Positions 12,067 through 23,696 of a stretch of DNA of 64,000 nt are shown one piece after another (the stretch's first letter is position 1; each line of letters opens with the position of its first letter). The DNA lies in NCBI GenBank assembly GCA_963170055.1, contig CAUJGJ010000040.1, positions 226,801-290,800 of the forward strand. The letters run 5' to 3'. The stretch comes from Halisarca cf. caerulea. Its lineage: Eukaryota > Porifera > Demospongiae > Chondrillida > Halisarcidae. The notes under the pieces were generated by a model. That model was not told the origin of the DNA. It did not search any database and saw only the letters and a program-made list of their open reading frames with translations. Made by a program: the position numbers and the translations under genes.

Positions 12067-15000
12067 CGTGTGTGCGTGCGTACGTGCACGCATGCATGTG
12101 AAGGGGGATTGAGGAAATCGGAAATGTAACCCCCCTCTGGAAAATCCTGCCTACAGACCTGACAGCAGCCTGTATACTGTACTTCAACCACATGAATAGT
12201 AGTATTATACTTCGAATCCACAAAATGTACTTCTAAATCATCAAACACAATATCGTGCATGCAGATTTGCTCCACATCACAGAAACAAATTTCATGCATG
12301 AGCAGCAAGTTAAATGTGTGATGTATGTTAAGTTCATGGATTTAAAAGATTCTAAAAAGAATTTTTGAAAAACGGACTGCATGCATAATATGAATAGAAC
12401 CAAAATTAATGATAATACCAAAAAATTAATGTAGGCAACTTTGTTTTTGTCACTCATGCAGTTGTGTGGTGGTATATTAATATTGAAATTAATCCAGCTC
12501 CACTATTGTCCAGATAAATTGACAATAATATTATAGTTTGAGGAAGCAAAATTATTACTTCTAGGACTGTGGACTGCATGTGACTTGGTATCTCAGGTTC
12601 TGCAGATTACATGCAGTGATACATGTCACATTGCTCAGTGTTAGTGTCAATTTGAATGTTCAAGCAGGCCAAATTGAACCAAGCAATTGTAATTCAATTG
12701 AATCGACATGTACAAAATGAAAAGCAACCATTTATTTTGCAAATTTAACACACCAGAAGAAATAACAGATTGTGCAATCACTGATGCATGACTCAACCAA
12801 ATTGAATGTCAAATATCACAAATTAACAAACGTTACACAGATGTACAGTCTTGTCTCAAACTATACAAGGACTGATAGCCTACACACTGTGCGTCTTACA
12901 ATTATGCAAGTGAGTAAACAAGACTGCTAACTTTGCATCTGGCCATTGTAATACTATTATACTCAATCTAGCATTACAACTCAAAGCAAGAGCACACATC
13001 ATGCAGTTTCGAAATAATAAGCAGCAGTCAAAATGGAATCGAGTACAATTCAATTTCTATTTTAAAATTTAATTTTAGTTTTAGCAATCGCGAGGTTCTG
13101 AACTTTGTTCACAACTAGTTAAACAAATTGGTGAATGATTTCCACCCCACTCTACCCCTCACCATCCTTGCTACATTGAAAAATGTCTTCCTATCTCATT
13201 GAAGTTGGTATGGAGAGGGGATCACAAGGACAAAGGTCCCTTTATTTGGACATGGAGAAGACTGAATGATCCTATTGTGATATATAGTATATTTTCATGT
13301 GTAACAAGAAAGACAATGCTGCATATATTATATACATACATACATTACAATACGTTTGGATTTGGAAAGATGGTCTGTGAGTGAATTTTACAAACTGTTT
13401 TGTATTTGTAGCACAAGCATTGCAGCAAACGTGGTCGTGTACATACAGTACATGTACTGTACTGGGATAATTACAGCTGAACTTAGTAACTACTTGTGAT
13501 AGCACATACTACTCACAAAAAGTACTCCTTGCTCAAGCTCTCCTCACCTCATATACAGTCCGACACCAATATAGTATGTACTGTATGCACTTCTGTAGTA
13601 CGTAAGTACTTTTTCATTGGCCCTTGGTGGCAAGCTCAATGGTAGAGTCTGCTACAGTGCCTGACTAGTGAGATTTGCTATCATTCATTCATTCTTGTGC
13701 AATGTTTACTGTAATTCTCTGTCCCTGATTAGGTGCTCTGCAGAAAGTTTGGAAGCAAATCCCTACTATCAGAGGTACTTGTCATTGACCATCCCTTATA
13801 ATGGTAAGACCTTGATCAAATCACACAAAAGTTGTGTTTATAATACTTTTGTGCCACAATCGTGTATGCATTTCTCTTTCTGTCCTATCCATACTAGGTA
13901 CATGTGGTTTTGATGGCTACAAGGGATGTTTAGGGGCAGAATTCTTCAGATGTGATGGGTTTGTAGAGAGTTTAACGGATGAAGAATGCAGAACATTCAC
14001 TTTGGGCATGACACCAGCAGAAGCTGACCGATTTCTAACAGATGGAGCTAGTTTGTGGAATGCAGTGCAGTCATGTGCATGTGAAGATAATTCATACTGT
14101 GTAGAAGACATGAAGGTACTTAACCATGCAGTCAGTGAAGCCAATCAAACAATTTGCTTTCTATTTTGCACATCCCATACCATCCCTATACGTATGTATA
14201 GGAGTGTAGCAGTTGTGTACTTGGAAAGAGAAATTTCCAGAAGTGCAACAGTCAAATATACATACCATAACTGCTAGGAGATTTTCGTGATTACTATACT
14301 CCTCAAAACTCTTTCTCCTATTACCTTACTTTTAAACTATACCGGTCTCAACCACCGAGTTTATCATTAGGAGACATTCTACAGTATTTTCTGTTCAACA
14401 TACGTATGTATATTATAATGCAATGTAGTACATACACATTAATAAACCTTCATTGTTGCTAATTTGCCCTCTATAATTTCAGTTGCATACAGCATGCATC
14501 TGAAATTGATTGGGTAGTTCTGACATCTATTCACTAATGAAATGTGTACCACTTAACAACACGAGTGCATGGTATATTTATATGCACATACACTGATGCT
14601 AGTTGTCAGCATGCCAGTAGTACTGATGCAATGGCCATCATGTACCCATACGCATACATCAGTACAGTACATGATCTCTCCAAGAACTATCCTATTAATC
14701 ATGATGCTGCTGACTTATTGTTTACATTACTTTATTGTTGTTGGTCTTCTAACATTGAGATGGGTTATATTGTATGTGGTGACAATGTACATGGTATTGG
14801 TACGTGGGTTTCATATCGATTGTCTGCAGATACTGTATGTCAAGCAATCACGATATAGGCTATGAGTAAAGATAATTGAGGGTGGCAGAATGTTCAAATG
14901 ATGACCTGTATCATTATACGTAGATTGAAGTAAATGTACAAATGCCTAATCAAACATCAAACATCTTAATTATCCAACCTATACTGTGTGTCTGTCAAGT

Positions 15001-15321
15001 ATTGTGGCAATGGTGGAGATGTCCACTATACAGTACATTGCACATTGTTTTCTTCTTAGTGAACTTGTTGCGTTCCTTTACAAGGACCACGCAAATGCAC
15101 ATGCTACACATCCGCTGCCCATTCTTCAACACTTTCAGGTAAAAGACATCCTTGCACAGTCTCTTATCCAAATGGAAGACTTCCTCTACAAGCCATCTAT
15201 GCCTAAAATTCAAGCCTGTTGTAACAATGGAACGAATGCAATTTTAAAAGATGTTGCTTGTCACAAAGGTTGGTTGTCACAACTATTAGTGGATTACTTT
15301 CGGCATTATACTAATCTATGA
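3928..15321 (+). CDS. Secreted cysteine-rich protein, paralogue of 16698-18390; 5' exon missing
   Basis: Six exons can be read: 3928-4131, 9098-9479, 9559-9716, 13733-13803, 13898-14115 and 15139-15321 (TGA). Each aligns with one exon of the minus-strand gene at 16698-18390, and every intron phase is the same (2, 2, 0, 2, 1, 0), which is strong support. Conserved blocks are [38 protein letters not shown], the nearly identical exon containing [16 protein letters not shown] and [19 protein letters not shown], and a C-terminal [15 protein letters not shown] block. About 405 residues are encoded without the first exon, which by analogy should carry the signal peptide and end in phase 2. I do not recognise the family. 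The cysteines and N-glycosylation-type NTT/NTS sites suit an extracellular protein. The 5-kb second intron is filled with transposons and a gap; the 4-kb fourth intron also holds repeats. Function is unknown, and disuse by intron growth is possible, but all six exons are open. Confidence 0.75.
4228..4462. repeat. (CT)n followed by (GT)n microsatellite
   Basis: About 58 bases of CT dinucleotides run straight into about 170 bases of mostly GT with a few interruptions. It sits inside the second intron of the secreted-protein gene. Long Cys-Val or His-Thr open frames across it are artefacts of the repeat. Confidence 0.97.
5420..6835 (+). mobile_element. Decayed LINE (non-LTR retrotransposon), RT to C-terminus
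   Basis: Read on the plus strand, [18 protein letters not shown] (near 5448) is a reverse-transcriptase core motif. It is followed after an internal deletion by a frame with the order [39 protein letters not shown] and [10 protein letters not shown] (5560-5984), typical of the LINE domain after the RT. After the nested MITE the frame resumes with [34 protein letters not shown] and HWMTSCPAW, ending near 6830. Stops and frameshifts make it inactive. It lies inside the second intron of the secreted-protein gene, in the same orientation. Confidence 0.8.
5984..6296. mobile_element. Harbinger-like MITE nested in the LINE
   Basis: The element begins GGCCATACAAAATTATTTTT and ends with the inverted match ATATTTTGTGTGGCC. 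The flanks are CTA and TTA, a 3-bp target duplication with one substitution. Removing the element and one flank joins the LINE reading frame again without a shift. A second copy lies at 39809-40251 with perfect TTA flanks. GG-starting termini and a 3-bp TWA-type duplication are typical of PIF/Harbinger MITEs. Confidence 0.75.
7001..7200. other. Assembly gap, 200 N
   Basis: Exactly 200 N, the same length as the gap at 32201-32400, so the size is a placeholder. It abuts a (TA)n tract, a likely reason for the assembly break. Confidence 0.99.
7201..7310. repeat. (TA)n with 16-bp-arm hairpin
   Basis: TATTGGAGGAAGATGG (7243-7258) is repeated as its exact reverse complement at 7275-7290 around a 16-base loop. 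Both arms are flanked by (TA)n. This looks like a minimal foldback element inserted into, or generating, a TA microsatellite. Confidence 0.85.
7311..7879. mobile_element. TIR element, pogo/mariner-like MITE (relative of 41789-42605)
   Basis: The left end CCGTACTCGCTCTAAAAATT matches the reverse complement of the right end (ATACTGTATTCACTCTTAAA...). Both ends are followed inward by a TGACGAA/TTCGTCA motif, and the internal sequence repeats 'gacgaaaattagaat' several times. TA dinucleotides flank it. The element at 41789-42605 has closely similar ends and internal motif. No coding sequence is left in this copy. Confidence 0.7.
7900..8490. mobile_element. Large foldback element
   Basis: Two arms of roughly 270 bases are imperfect reverse complements of each other around a (TA)n core at 8187-8219; the inner match 'cctttgatctttcacaaact' is nearly exact. 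Each outer arm itself folds: 'tatcctggtacaaccatgat' and its relatives pair around a GC-rich stem near 7950-7990. A fragment of the outer end recurs at 10199-10232. The ORF across the left arm is not credible. Confidence 0.8.
8491..8592. repeat. (ATCT)n-(AT)n-(AGAT)n inverted microsatellite
   Basis: Tandem ATCT units on the left, an AT core and tandem ATAG/ATGG units on the right form a self-complementary microsatellite that can fold into one long hairpin. Confidence 0.95.
10733..10754. promoter_or_regulatory. NRF1-like palindrome next to an E-box
   Basis: TGCGCATGCGCA (10733-10744) is a perfect match to the palindromic NRF1 consensus, and CACGTG (10749-10754) follows six bases later. Such pairs mark animal promoters, but I see no gene start in the right place, so it may be a buried promoter inside a transposon or a chance match. 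Confidence 0.3.
11704..12161. mobile_element. hAT-like MITE with CAGGCCTGTA ends
   Basis: The left end CAGGCCTGTAGCGAGG matches the reverse complement of the right end (CAGGTCTGTAGGCAGG). Inside are long G and C runs and a (GT)n tract (12025-12096). A relative with the same ends is at 38968-39230. CAG-starting short inverted repeats suggest hAT, but no clean 8-bp target duplication is visible. Confidence 0.6.
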
Positions 15322-16276
15322 CCTGTGTACATTGAACAGTGACTCCACCTAGCTGTACTGACTCATCTGTCACAAGTTCCTCATTACCACATTCAACTCC
15401 AATGCCAAAACCCTGAAGAGAGGTATTCCGCAGGAACATTGAAGAATCACACAATGAAGCAAAGTTTTGAAACAACTACATATTCATAATCCCTTATTTA
15501 CTACACACTTATTTGACATATATATGTATTATATTATATATTCCTGGTATGTTTATGACAAATTGGGAAATTAATGATACTTTAATTTAATTGCTACAGA
15601 ATGAAACACATGCAGTAATATTGCTGTAATATTTTGAGTGAAATGATCAGGTGTCTTCATGTGCAGCTGCAGCACTCTACTGAAGTTTTTACATGCAGAC
15701 ATGACTATAGAAGATATATGATGTTGTATATACACAGGTTGAAACATACAACTCTGTACAGACGTACTACATCCTTCAATCCCACATACCATACCATGGT
15801 CTGCAAGACATGGGATGTTGTGTCAACATGTCACGATCAATTGCTAGCAGTTATGATACTATGTACACTCATGGGAGTATTGTAAATACATGTACTGTAC
15901 AACCCTGTTAAATGAGTTCAAATTATATTAATTATTAATGTTTTTCTGTATTTGTACTTGAACTGCTTTGTACGCAGTGCATGATGTTGGACAGTATTGA
16001 AAAGTATGACTATAGTAGTTACTAACTAATTGACAGATAGTTGTTATTAGTCGATCTATCTCAATATTATCTCACAAGAGTGATATTCCAATTTTGACAT
16101 AACTGAGGGGCTGGTAAGAACATTTTAGCACTACGTATACACCTGGGCCATGTGGAAACCATATTTAGCCATAATATATTTAGACTTTTGCTGTTGTGGT
16201 CTTCCCTATTTTAACCTGGTTGTTCTTGCAATACAAATGGAGGTAACTGCACTTGTTCTAGAAATAAAATAATTAT

Positions 16277-16278
16277 TG

Positions 16279-16310
<32 letters not shown>

Positions 16311-16366
16311 TATGATATATATATATATATATATATGATATATATATGATATATAATATATATATG

Positions 16367-16397
<31 letters not shown>

Positions 16398-16400
16398 TGA
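16277..16400. repeat. (TA)n / TATATGA-type AT repeat
   Basis: A tract of TATATA with interspersed TATATGATA units lies between the 3' ends of the two convergent paralogues. Confidence 0.95.
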
Positions 16401-16697
16401 GTATCAATATATTGACTATTTAAAATTGTAACTATGTCAGTTACGGATTGATATTGATATTGCCTACTAATATTAATATCAATATATTATTATTATTATT
16501 GTCGAGGGCCATGATATAGTATACATTGCCATTAAATCAATTTTTATTGATTCGTTGGAATTCATGATCACAAAACGTACATATGTTCACAGCACATGCA
16601 TATGTAGTACATCATGAGGTCATGAAGGGGACATGATAAAATAGTGTGTATAAGAGTAAGTTGAAATCATGTCATTGTCCACTGTGAAAAATAAAGA

Positions 16698-18390
16698 TTA
16701 ACCAAAGAAATGGGGCACACTTGATTCATTTTCCAAATACTTCGCTACTTTCTTGAGAATTCCATTGGTAGCATTGCTGCAGGCATTAGCCTTGGCTGTG
16801 GTTGGATGAATCACAAGATCTTGTAACTGGATGTGCTCTTGAGCATTGGGCACTGTTGACTGAAGGGTTAAGATGATTATTTATTAATATAGTAAATCAC
16901 ACCTTTGGCTTTTGATGTAACACTTACAGACACAGAATTGCAAACAACAGTGTCCTTTGCTGCTTGTGACACCAGATTCCACAAACTAGCTCCATCTGTT
17001 AGAAACTGGTCAGCTTCGGCTGGTGTCATACCCAAAGTGAATGTTTCACATTCTTCTTCTGTTAAACTTGCTACAAAACCATCACATCTGAAGAACTCAG
17101 CTCCTAGGCATCCCTTGTAACCACGGAAACCATATGCAGCTGTTGAGTAAGAAAGGCTGTAAACCAAATTCTATGGACCCATTAAACACATCCTTACCAT
17201 TTAACGGTATGTCAGCCAATACAGCTAGATATTTTTGGTAGTAAGGATTATTATTCAAACTGGTACTTGAACACCTGATCAAGGGAAATGTATATACCAC
17301 CATATGTGAAAGACATGTACTCGACTACTATTCAGCATTAATTGATTCACTTACAGTGTAGCAATATCGACTGGAAGAGTTTTGCATGAACACACTGGAT
17401 GTACTGTATTGTCCATCTTTGGAGGAGCACAGAGGTCCACTGTGGCAACCCCATTGATGTGGTCTAACACTGCAGCAGATCTCTGCAGGGACATTCAAGT
17501 GAAGTACGTATTAGAATAGGGGTAGCTTCTAACAATTAATGAATTAAACTTACTTTGCGTGTTGGCAGTTTATAGTGTACAAAAAGGAGTTCTGCGCCAG
17601 TTCTTGAGGCTGTATTGTTAGTTAAAAAGAAAGGGTCTAATCTGTTGTTGACTAATTCATTGTAGAAGACAGGTTGATCTGCAGTACCACAAGCTACACG
17701 ATCCTCTGATACAGCATCTGACTCTATGATCAGTTTGTCATCACAGGAGGAAGAGGGATTTCCTTGTATGTCCATCATCAATGTATCAACATATATCTGT
17801 GCACTAGCTTCAAGGTCTGGGGTATTCCAGAAACATGCTATTGGTGTTGGACCAGTGTCAGTAAGGTTAGGTGTTTTCACCACAAATATTGTGTCATTGT
17901 CAGCAATGCAATCTGAGTACACAACTGTGGAGTTCACGATGCAGCGTTTTTCTGTGATGGGCACTTCTTTAGTGGTTTCAAGAATTCTGAAGTGAGAACA
18001 TATAGACAGATAAAACATTGGATTGTGGAGGTGAGATAATATCATTTGGCACTAACGGACAAAGCTGCAAGACAGTGTTATCATCGAGTCCATTAACAAT
18101 AGCTTCTGTATATACAACTATTAGAGCATTTCTGCACTGCTCCACTGTAGGAGGACATGTGACAATCGTAAACTGACCAGTTGATACATCTTCAATTGAA
18201 TATGTAAAACACTGAACACACCTACATTGGGGTAGAAATGGAACTAGTGACAGCAATCATAACACATCTTATTTCTCCAGTATCAGTTAACTAACCCTTT
18301 GGTGGCAGTTATGGGGACGATGCAATTCAAGGCTGCTCCGGCAATAGAAATCATTCCAAAGAATACAACAATTGAGTTAATCACAGTCAT
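16698..18390 (-). CDS. Secreted cysteine-rich protein, complete copy
   Basis: Seven exons: 18390-18296, 18221-18057, 17986-17554, 17482-17355, 17274-17197, 17139-16928 and 16859-16698 (TAA), all with GT-AG borders and matching phases, giving about 423 residues. The start ATG at 18390 opens a hydrophobic signal peptide (MTVINSIVVFFGMISIAGAA), so the product is probably secreted. Visible blocks are CVQCFTYSIED, the cysteine-containing CDDKLIIESDAV region, [40 protein letters not shown] with [19 protein letters not shown], and a C-terminal NACSNATNGILKKVAKY. I do not recognise a named domain. The gene faces the paralogue ending at 15321 tail to tail. It is compact (1.7 kb) while its partner is 11 kb, so this copy probably keeps the ancestral gene size. 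Start choice rests on the signal peptide; no longer upstream frame is evident. Confidence 0.85.
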
Positions 18391-21300
18391 TGCTGTCAGT
18401 TGCTTCAGATACTGTCTAATCCTGTTGAGGTTCAAGTCACTGACTCTGACTGCTCTGTAGTGACTTTATATCCAAGCTCTGAAGCCATAATGTCACTAGC
18501 CACTACCAAACATGGACATGTGATGTCATGCAACAAGAAGTGAATCCTTGTACATGCTTTCTGTACTGTCTGTATCAGATTCTGCATTGGATGCCTTTAT
18601 GTGACCATATAAAAACCATTTGAAAATGGAAAATAGTTGGATGCATTAATTTTATGTGTATACATATATGCATGATTATAGGGAGTCTACTTATAATACT
18701 GGTATAAATATTCTCTCCGTGCATACAGTACATGCGGATATGCATGTGTGCACATTAAGGCAATCAATAGAAGAATCTCTCTTCTACATTCAAAAATGGA
18801 CAGAGTATATAAGGGAGGGGACCTTTAAACCAGTTACTGTTACTAGCTTGTACAGCAAAAGATCATTAACTTGAATATATAGTGTTCTGAAAACATAAAA
18901 GGATTTGAGAATGTTGATTTTTCATTTGTCAGTAAATTATTAGCAACATGGTAATCATATGTCATCTATTGTAACTAGCAGGTTAGCAAAAGGCTACCCA
19001 TTTGAAGTTTTGCTGAATTCATTACCACAGTACTGTATTGCATGGGTGACTGTAGATTCAGATGATTATTGGACACTTGCCATTATAAGAAAATGCTGTT
19101 TACTAATGTCAATGTCCAATAGGTACTCATTGCAACTGTAAGTATATAACATGCACTTATGTTTATATATATATATATTTGCATTTGTGCTACTTAGAAA
19201 ATGTTCTTCATTGAGTACAGCATTCTTTGGGCATTTTATCACTCTATAGTATTCATCTAGTGTATCTTACTTTAAATTTGCTTTGTTATTGCAGAGCACA
19301 AAGTAGTCCTGCTATTCTGCAGCTGACAAGGCTGTGCAGCCTGGGTAATACTGTGATCAGCACCATAGAAAGGAAAGCATTGTGATATACCACTCTATAG
19401 TGCTATAATAATTGTTGTAACATACTAAGTATTGTTATGAAACGCAGAATTATACCTTAAGTTTGTGCCACAGGATTTCAAGACCAGGGTTTTTCCTCAT
19501 TAGTAAACAGAATGCTAACAAAAGACACCCAATCAGGGTTAGTACACCGCAAGGGAAAATCTGAGCAACTGCTTTGGTTTAGGTGTGCATTCCTTTTGAA
19601 ACACTGTTTTGCCAACTTTGTGTTTTGGCACAACTGATGTATAGACCTTTAGGTTATGGTATTCTACACGAATAAGATATAAGTGAATGGAAGGTCATGA
19701 TTATTGGTTGCAAGTCCATTTTTGAAGTATAAATGTTGAGTGATTGTTTGGAATACTCAATAGATGGTGACACATTATGATCAAATAAGGCATAGGTGGA
19801 AGCCACCATGCTGAATAACTGACAAATCTGATTCACCTTCCACACTGTTAAACTACGGCTACAACTAGCTACATACATTGCAAGTGAAATCAGTGTCAAC
19901 GAATGCCACAGTTCCCTGGGCAACAGCTATAACTTGTGCTTGCATACAGTAGCTCATGCACATGCATCTTTTAATCAGTTACTGTAACAATTATCTAGCA
20001 ATCTTAGCTTACATAGTTCACCTATGGTCACCTGTGGATGAGCCTTGCATAGTCATACCCTAGGGCCCGGTGCATTGCTTATGCATGACCTGCTCAGCAC
20101 CTCCCGAAAGAAAGGCCAGAATATTGGTTTATTACACTCCACACCTACCACTGCTGGGTAGTTGCCTGTAGGAACTTAGTCAATGGTAGTAAATAAGAGT
20201 TTCGTGTTGACAATTTTAGCAATTAAGGTGAGAAGGTTTCTAGGCAACTACCTGGCAATGTTAGGTCAAATCCCGCACTCTGTGGGTTCCCATATTCTTG
20301 CCACTTGTACGAAGTGGGATAGACATCCTTCTATGTTAAAAGGACCTTCTGCAATAATATACTCCATCATAACCGCTCATTATTCAATATCATTGACGTA
20401 AACATCAGCTAGTATGTATATGGATTATGTGATACCACATTAGATTGTGTGATCATGTATGCAGTTATGTTATATCGACATACAGAATATCGAACACATG
20501 CAAAGGGTGATTCACACATGCATGGTTAATCAACCAGTTTAGCTATGAGACATCTATAACTCACAAGACAAACATATAACAGCTGAAGATGTTAAACTTA
20601 AATTGGAAGAATTTCAAGAGACTACAGTTCCCACTGTGGGAACTCATTATAACAAATCCCATGCAGGGGACACTGAGAATTCGTCATATAAGAACACTGT
20701 AAGCTACACTTTGCTAATGTAGAACATTCACTGTATGGGTTACATGAATTTAGTCACTGCATGCATGAAAGAAGTTCATTTACAAAGAGTTTCCACTAGC
20801 TGTATCCTTAAGCTCAAAGAGATAGCTGAAGCTCATAGCAGCTACTGTACTTCAGTTGTAGACTTGACTACAATACTGTATACATACCCAGTGATATCAG
20901 AGGCATTTGAGGTTGTAAATCCCATTTAATTAATTCTATAGGCGACTCATGACTGCCAATTCAACCAATGAATGTACTGCACCTCACTGATCATGTGTGC
21001 TCATTCGACATTGTAACCTATGTCAATAGCTGGTCAAATACAAATTACAAGAACCTATCAAACATAATCACACCAATTCACACAGTCACTTCAGATAGGG
21101 CTAGACAGCTAGTCTTCAGGCAGATATAGAATAGATGCAGTGTGCAAACATTCTTACACCACTAATATGCATTGCAAACTGCATAGCACCATCATGGGAT
21201 ACATGTACTAGAATTTGCACACTGCACCCACATCACCTGTTAACTCTGTCTAGCCATATGTCCATAGCTCCACACATACCCTATGTCTGCCAGCCCTATG

Positions 21301-21912
21301 TCTGCATATACTGTAGGTCTATGTCCATCTATATAGCCATATGAAGAGAACATCCAATACCATGTTTCAGCGCATTTTGGGAATGGGCAGTCGTGATCTC
21401 TACATCTGTTTTTTTTACCATTTTCAAAGGTTATAAACAGTTGTGGACTAATGCACTGATGATTGCAGTGGTGATGCTAAAAGTCAGCTAATACGTACAT
21501 TTGATTAGCTAAGCGATATTGAATTGTATCTAATAAAACAAAGAATAAACTATCAGGAATTTCAAAGAATATACTGTGTAATAATAACAATATAGTGTTT
21601 GTGACAATGGTACTCCACCTATGTAAACAAATTATACATAGATATACACACAAGTATGTAAAATTATTAGATGGTGCAATATATATGCATATATAATTAT
21701 CACATAATAAATGTGCATTAGGTGTACACATAGTATACTATATGGAATTTATGCAGATGCTGTATCTTGCCAGTTGCATTGATTGCCAGGGCAGCAAGCA
21801 AACAGGAGTTTGAATACAAATCTCTGCGAGATGATAAGTGCACGATGCAAGGACATCGTATATTCATTACAACCTGTAAAAAGCTGCAATCACACCTCAT
21901 TTATCGGAAACT

Positions 21913-22013
21913 GGTTTATCTGCAAGCCTCAAGCATTTATCCAACACCTGGTTTATCTACACATTTTATGGGGGAACAGATGTGGTTGGATAAACTAAGG
22001 CCCACTGTATATA
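21913..22013. repeat. Dispersed 'ggtttatcc' repeat, copy 1
   Basis: The order 'ctggtttatc', 'atttatccaacac', 'cacattttatg', 'gttggataaac', 'aggccca' is shared with 38054-38215 in the same orientation. This is probably a mariner/pogo-type MITE; the ends are not sharp enough to place. Confidence 0.55.
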
Positions 22014-22195
22014 AAAATGGAAGAATAATGTAGGATTTCAGTGTCATCCCTACATTTGAATCACTACTGTTGTTCAATGTTATTATTGTTAGTATTTTAC
22101 TGCATTACATGTACAAATGAGACTGAGTGAAGCAACTCATGCATGAAGAATCATGCACGATGCCATGCTATAAATTACACTGCCCTGCAAGTGCA

Positions 22196-22197
<2 letters not shown>

Positions 22198-22252
<55 letters not shown>
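22198..22252. repeat. (CA)n microsatellite
   Basis: About 27 uninterrupted CA units in the gene-free interval. Confidence 0.97.
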
Positions 22253-22254
<2 letters not shown>

Positions 22255-23696
22255 TTCAAAACTATTAAAATTATATGTTGTATTCATGGTGGGAACCGCG
22301 GAACGGGGGGGGCACGTACAGGCCTGGGGGATTAGGCCTCTGACTAAACCAATCAAGTGTCCACATGGCCTTCCTGACTTAATCTCCAAAGTGACTACCA
22401 CACCCCAGTATATAGCCATACTGTACTTCACACTCAGGCAAGTGTGGGTCATATGTGACTGCTGTGACTACAGCAACACTGGTAGCAGCGCAGTGGTGTG
22501 GATGAATTTCCTATGGTTGCTATTTTGGCTGCAATTGAATCCGTCCAGTAGCTAATAAGCCTTTAATAATAAGTGTGCTATTACATAACATAATATTATT
22601 GACACAACTATAAAATGAAATTAATCGACATTCATGCATTGTAAACAAACACATCAACTTTTGAGTAATATTCATAAACTCAATCATCTATTATGGAGTC
22701 ATCTAACGGGCTCATTGTATAATTATTGAACATTTCCTTTTGTAAACTATAATCAGTAATATCACAAAAGTAGAACATTGGTTAGCTCTGCCATGTACAG
22801 ATAGGAGTAGAATTAAATACTGCTATCTACAGCTCAGTCAAGCATACAGGATTCAAACCATTCTTTATGCCATAATCACCAATATTTGCATTGCTTATAA
22901 TAATGCATAAAATATAAGAAATTCCACATTGTCCTAACATATGGACTTTTCTGACCTATAGACTGGATGTGGATGTAACCTCTCCATAAAAGACATGATC
23001 GACATTGTTTGAGTGGTTCTACTGCTACAATACATGAGTACATTAAACTCTTAGTACATTACCTAGCGTTTAGGCTTCTAAAAGAATATGAGATGCGGTC
23101 TTTCAGATTGGAAAAGGTGTGCACCACACGTAAGCAGTCCATGCAACCACTGCATGACAACGGACAAAGGTGGAGTAGTACATCTAGTGAAACCTCTGTA
23201 ATTCTACACCTCTATAATTTGTATTCTCTCAAATCCGACCATTAATTTTATTAGGTACAGTTGTCATATTGCAGGATGCAAATAATCACTCCATAATCTG
23301 ACAACTTCCTAGCTAATCAGACATGTTTTCAAGTCTCACTGAGTGTTGGAGTAGAGATTTCACTGGAGTAGCTATCGTAGGTGGTGACTGGTTGGCTCAG
23401 ACAGCAATGAGTGGGCTGCAGTACAACAAAGTACACATGACTGTCTTGACAAATATATCTACTATTCATTCTCTTGAACGATGGAAGTAACCATGACATA
23501 CACAAGCTTACAAGTGCATCAGTAACACAGCAATGTCAGTCCGGCACACCATGTCAGATATAAATGGACAGTGCAATTCCAAACAAAGAAGGAAGAATAT
23601 TGCTGAATAAAAGAACACGAGAAAAACTGACATACAACTGCAAATAGATTATGTCACATTTTCCTCTGCAACATTCTATGAAGTGAAAGTGGATTC

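Larger units (their letters stand above)
9717..13732. other. Fourth intron of the secreted-protein gene: repeats
   Basis: Inside this 4-kb intron are a fragment of the 7900-8490 foldback (10199-10232), the second copy of the 141-241 repeat (10306-10405), an inverted pair 'atgaaatgtgaagtgtc' at about 10993 and 11247, and the C/G-tract MITE at 11704-12161. I see no additional exon that fits the required phase. Confidence 0.6.
18391..23696. other. Gene-free interval with scattered repeats
   Basis: No exon here has good coding character. A tRNA-like A box (near 20178) and B box 'ggtcaaatccc' (near 20269) hint at a SINE. A 'ctggtttatc...ggataaac' repeat at 21913-22013 recurs at 38054-38215. A (CA)n tract is at 22198-22252. 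A diverged 'agtgaaacctctgtaat' MITE end is near 23188. Confidence 0.5.

Noticed and set aside
13624..13690. tRNA-like D-arm ('agctcaatggtagagt')
   Set aside because: Only the A-box half looks like tRNA; no acceptor stem or B box could be paired. At most a SINE fragment.
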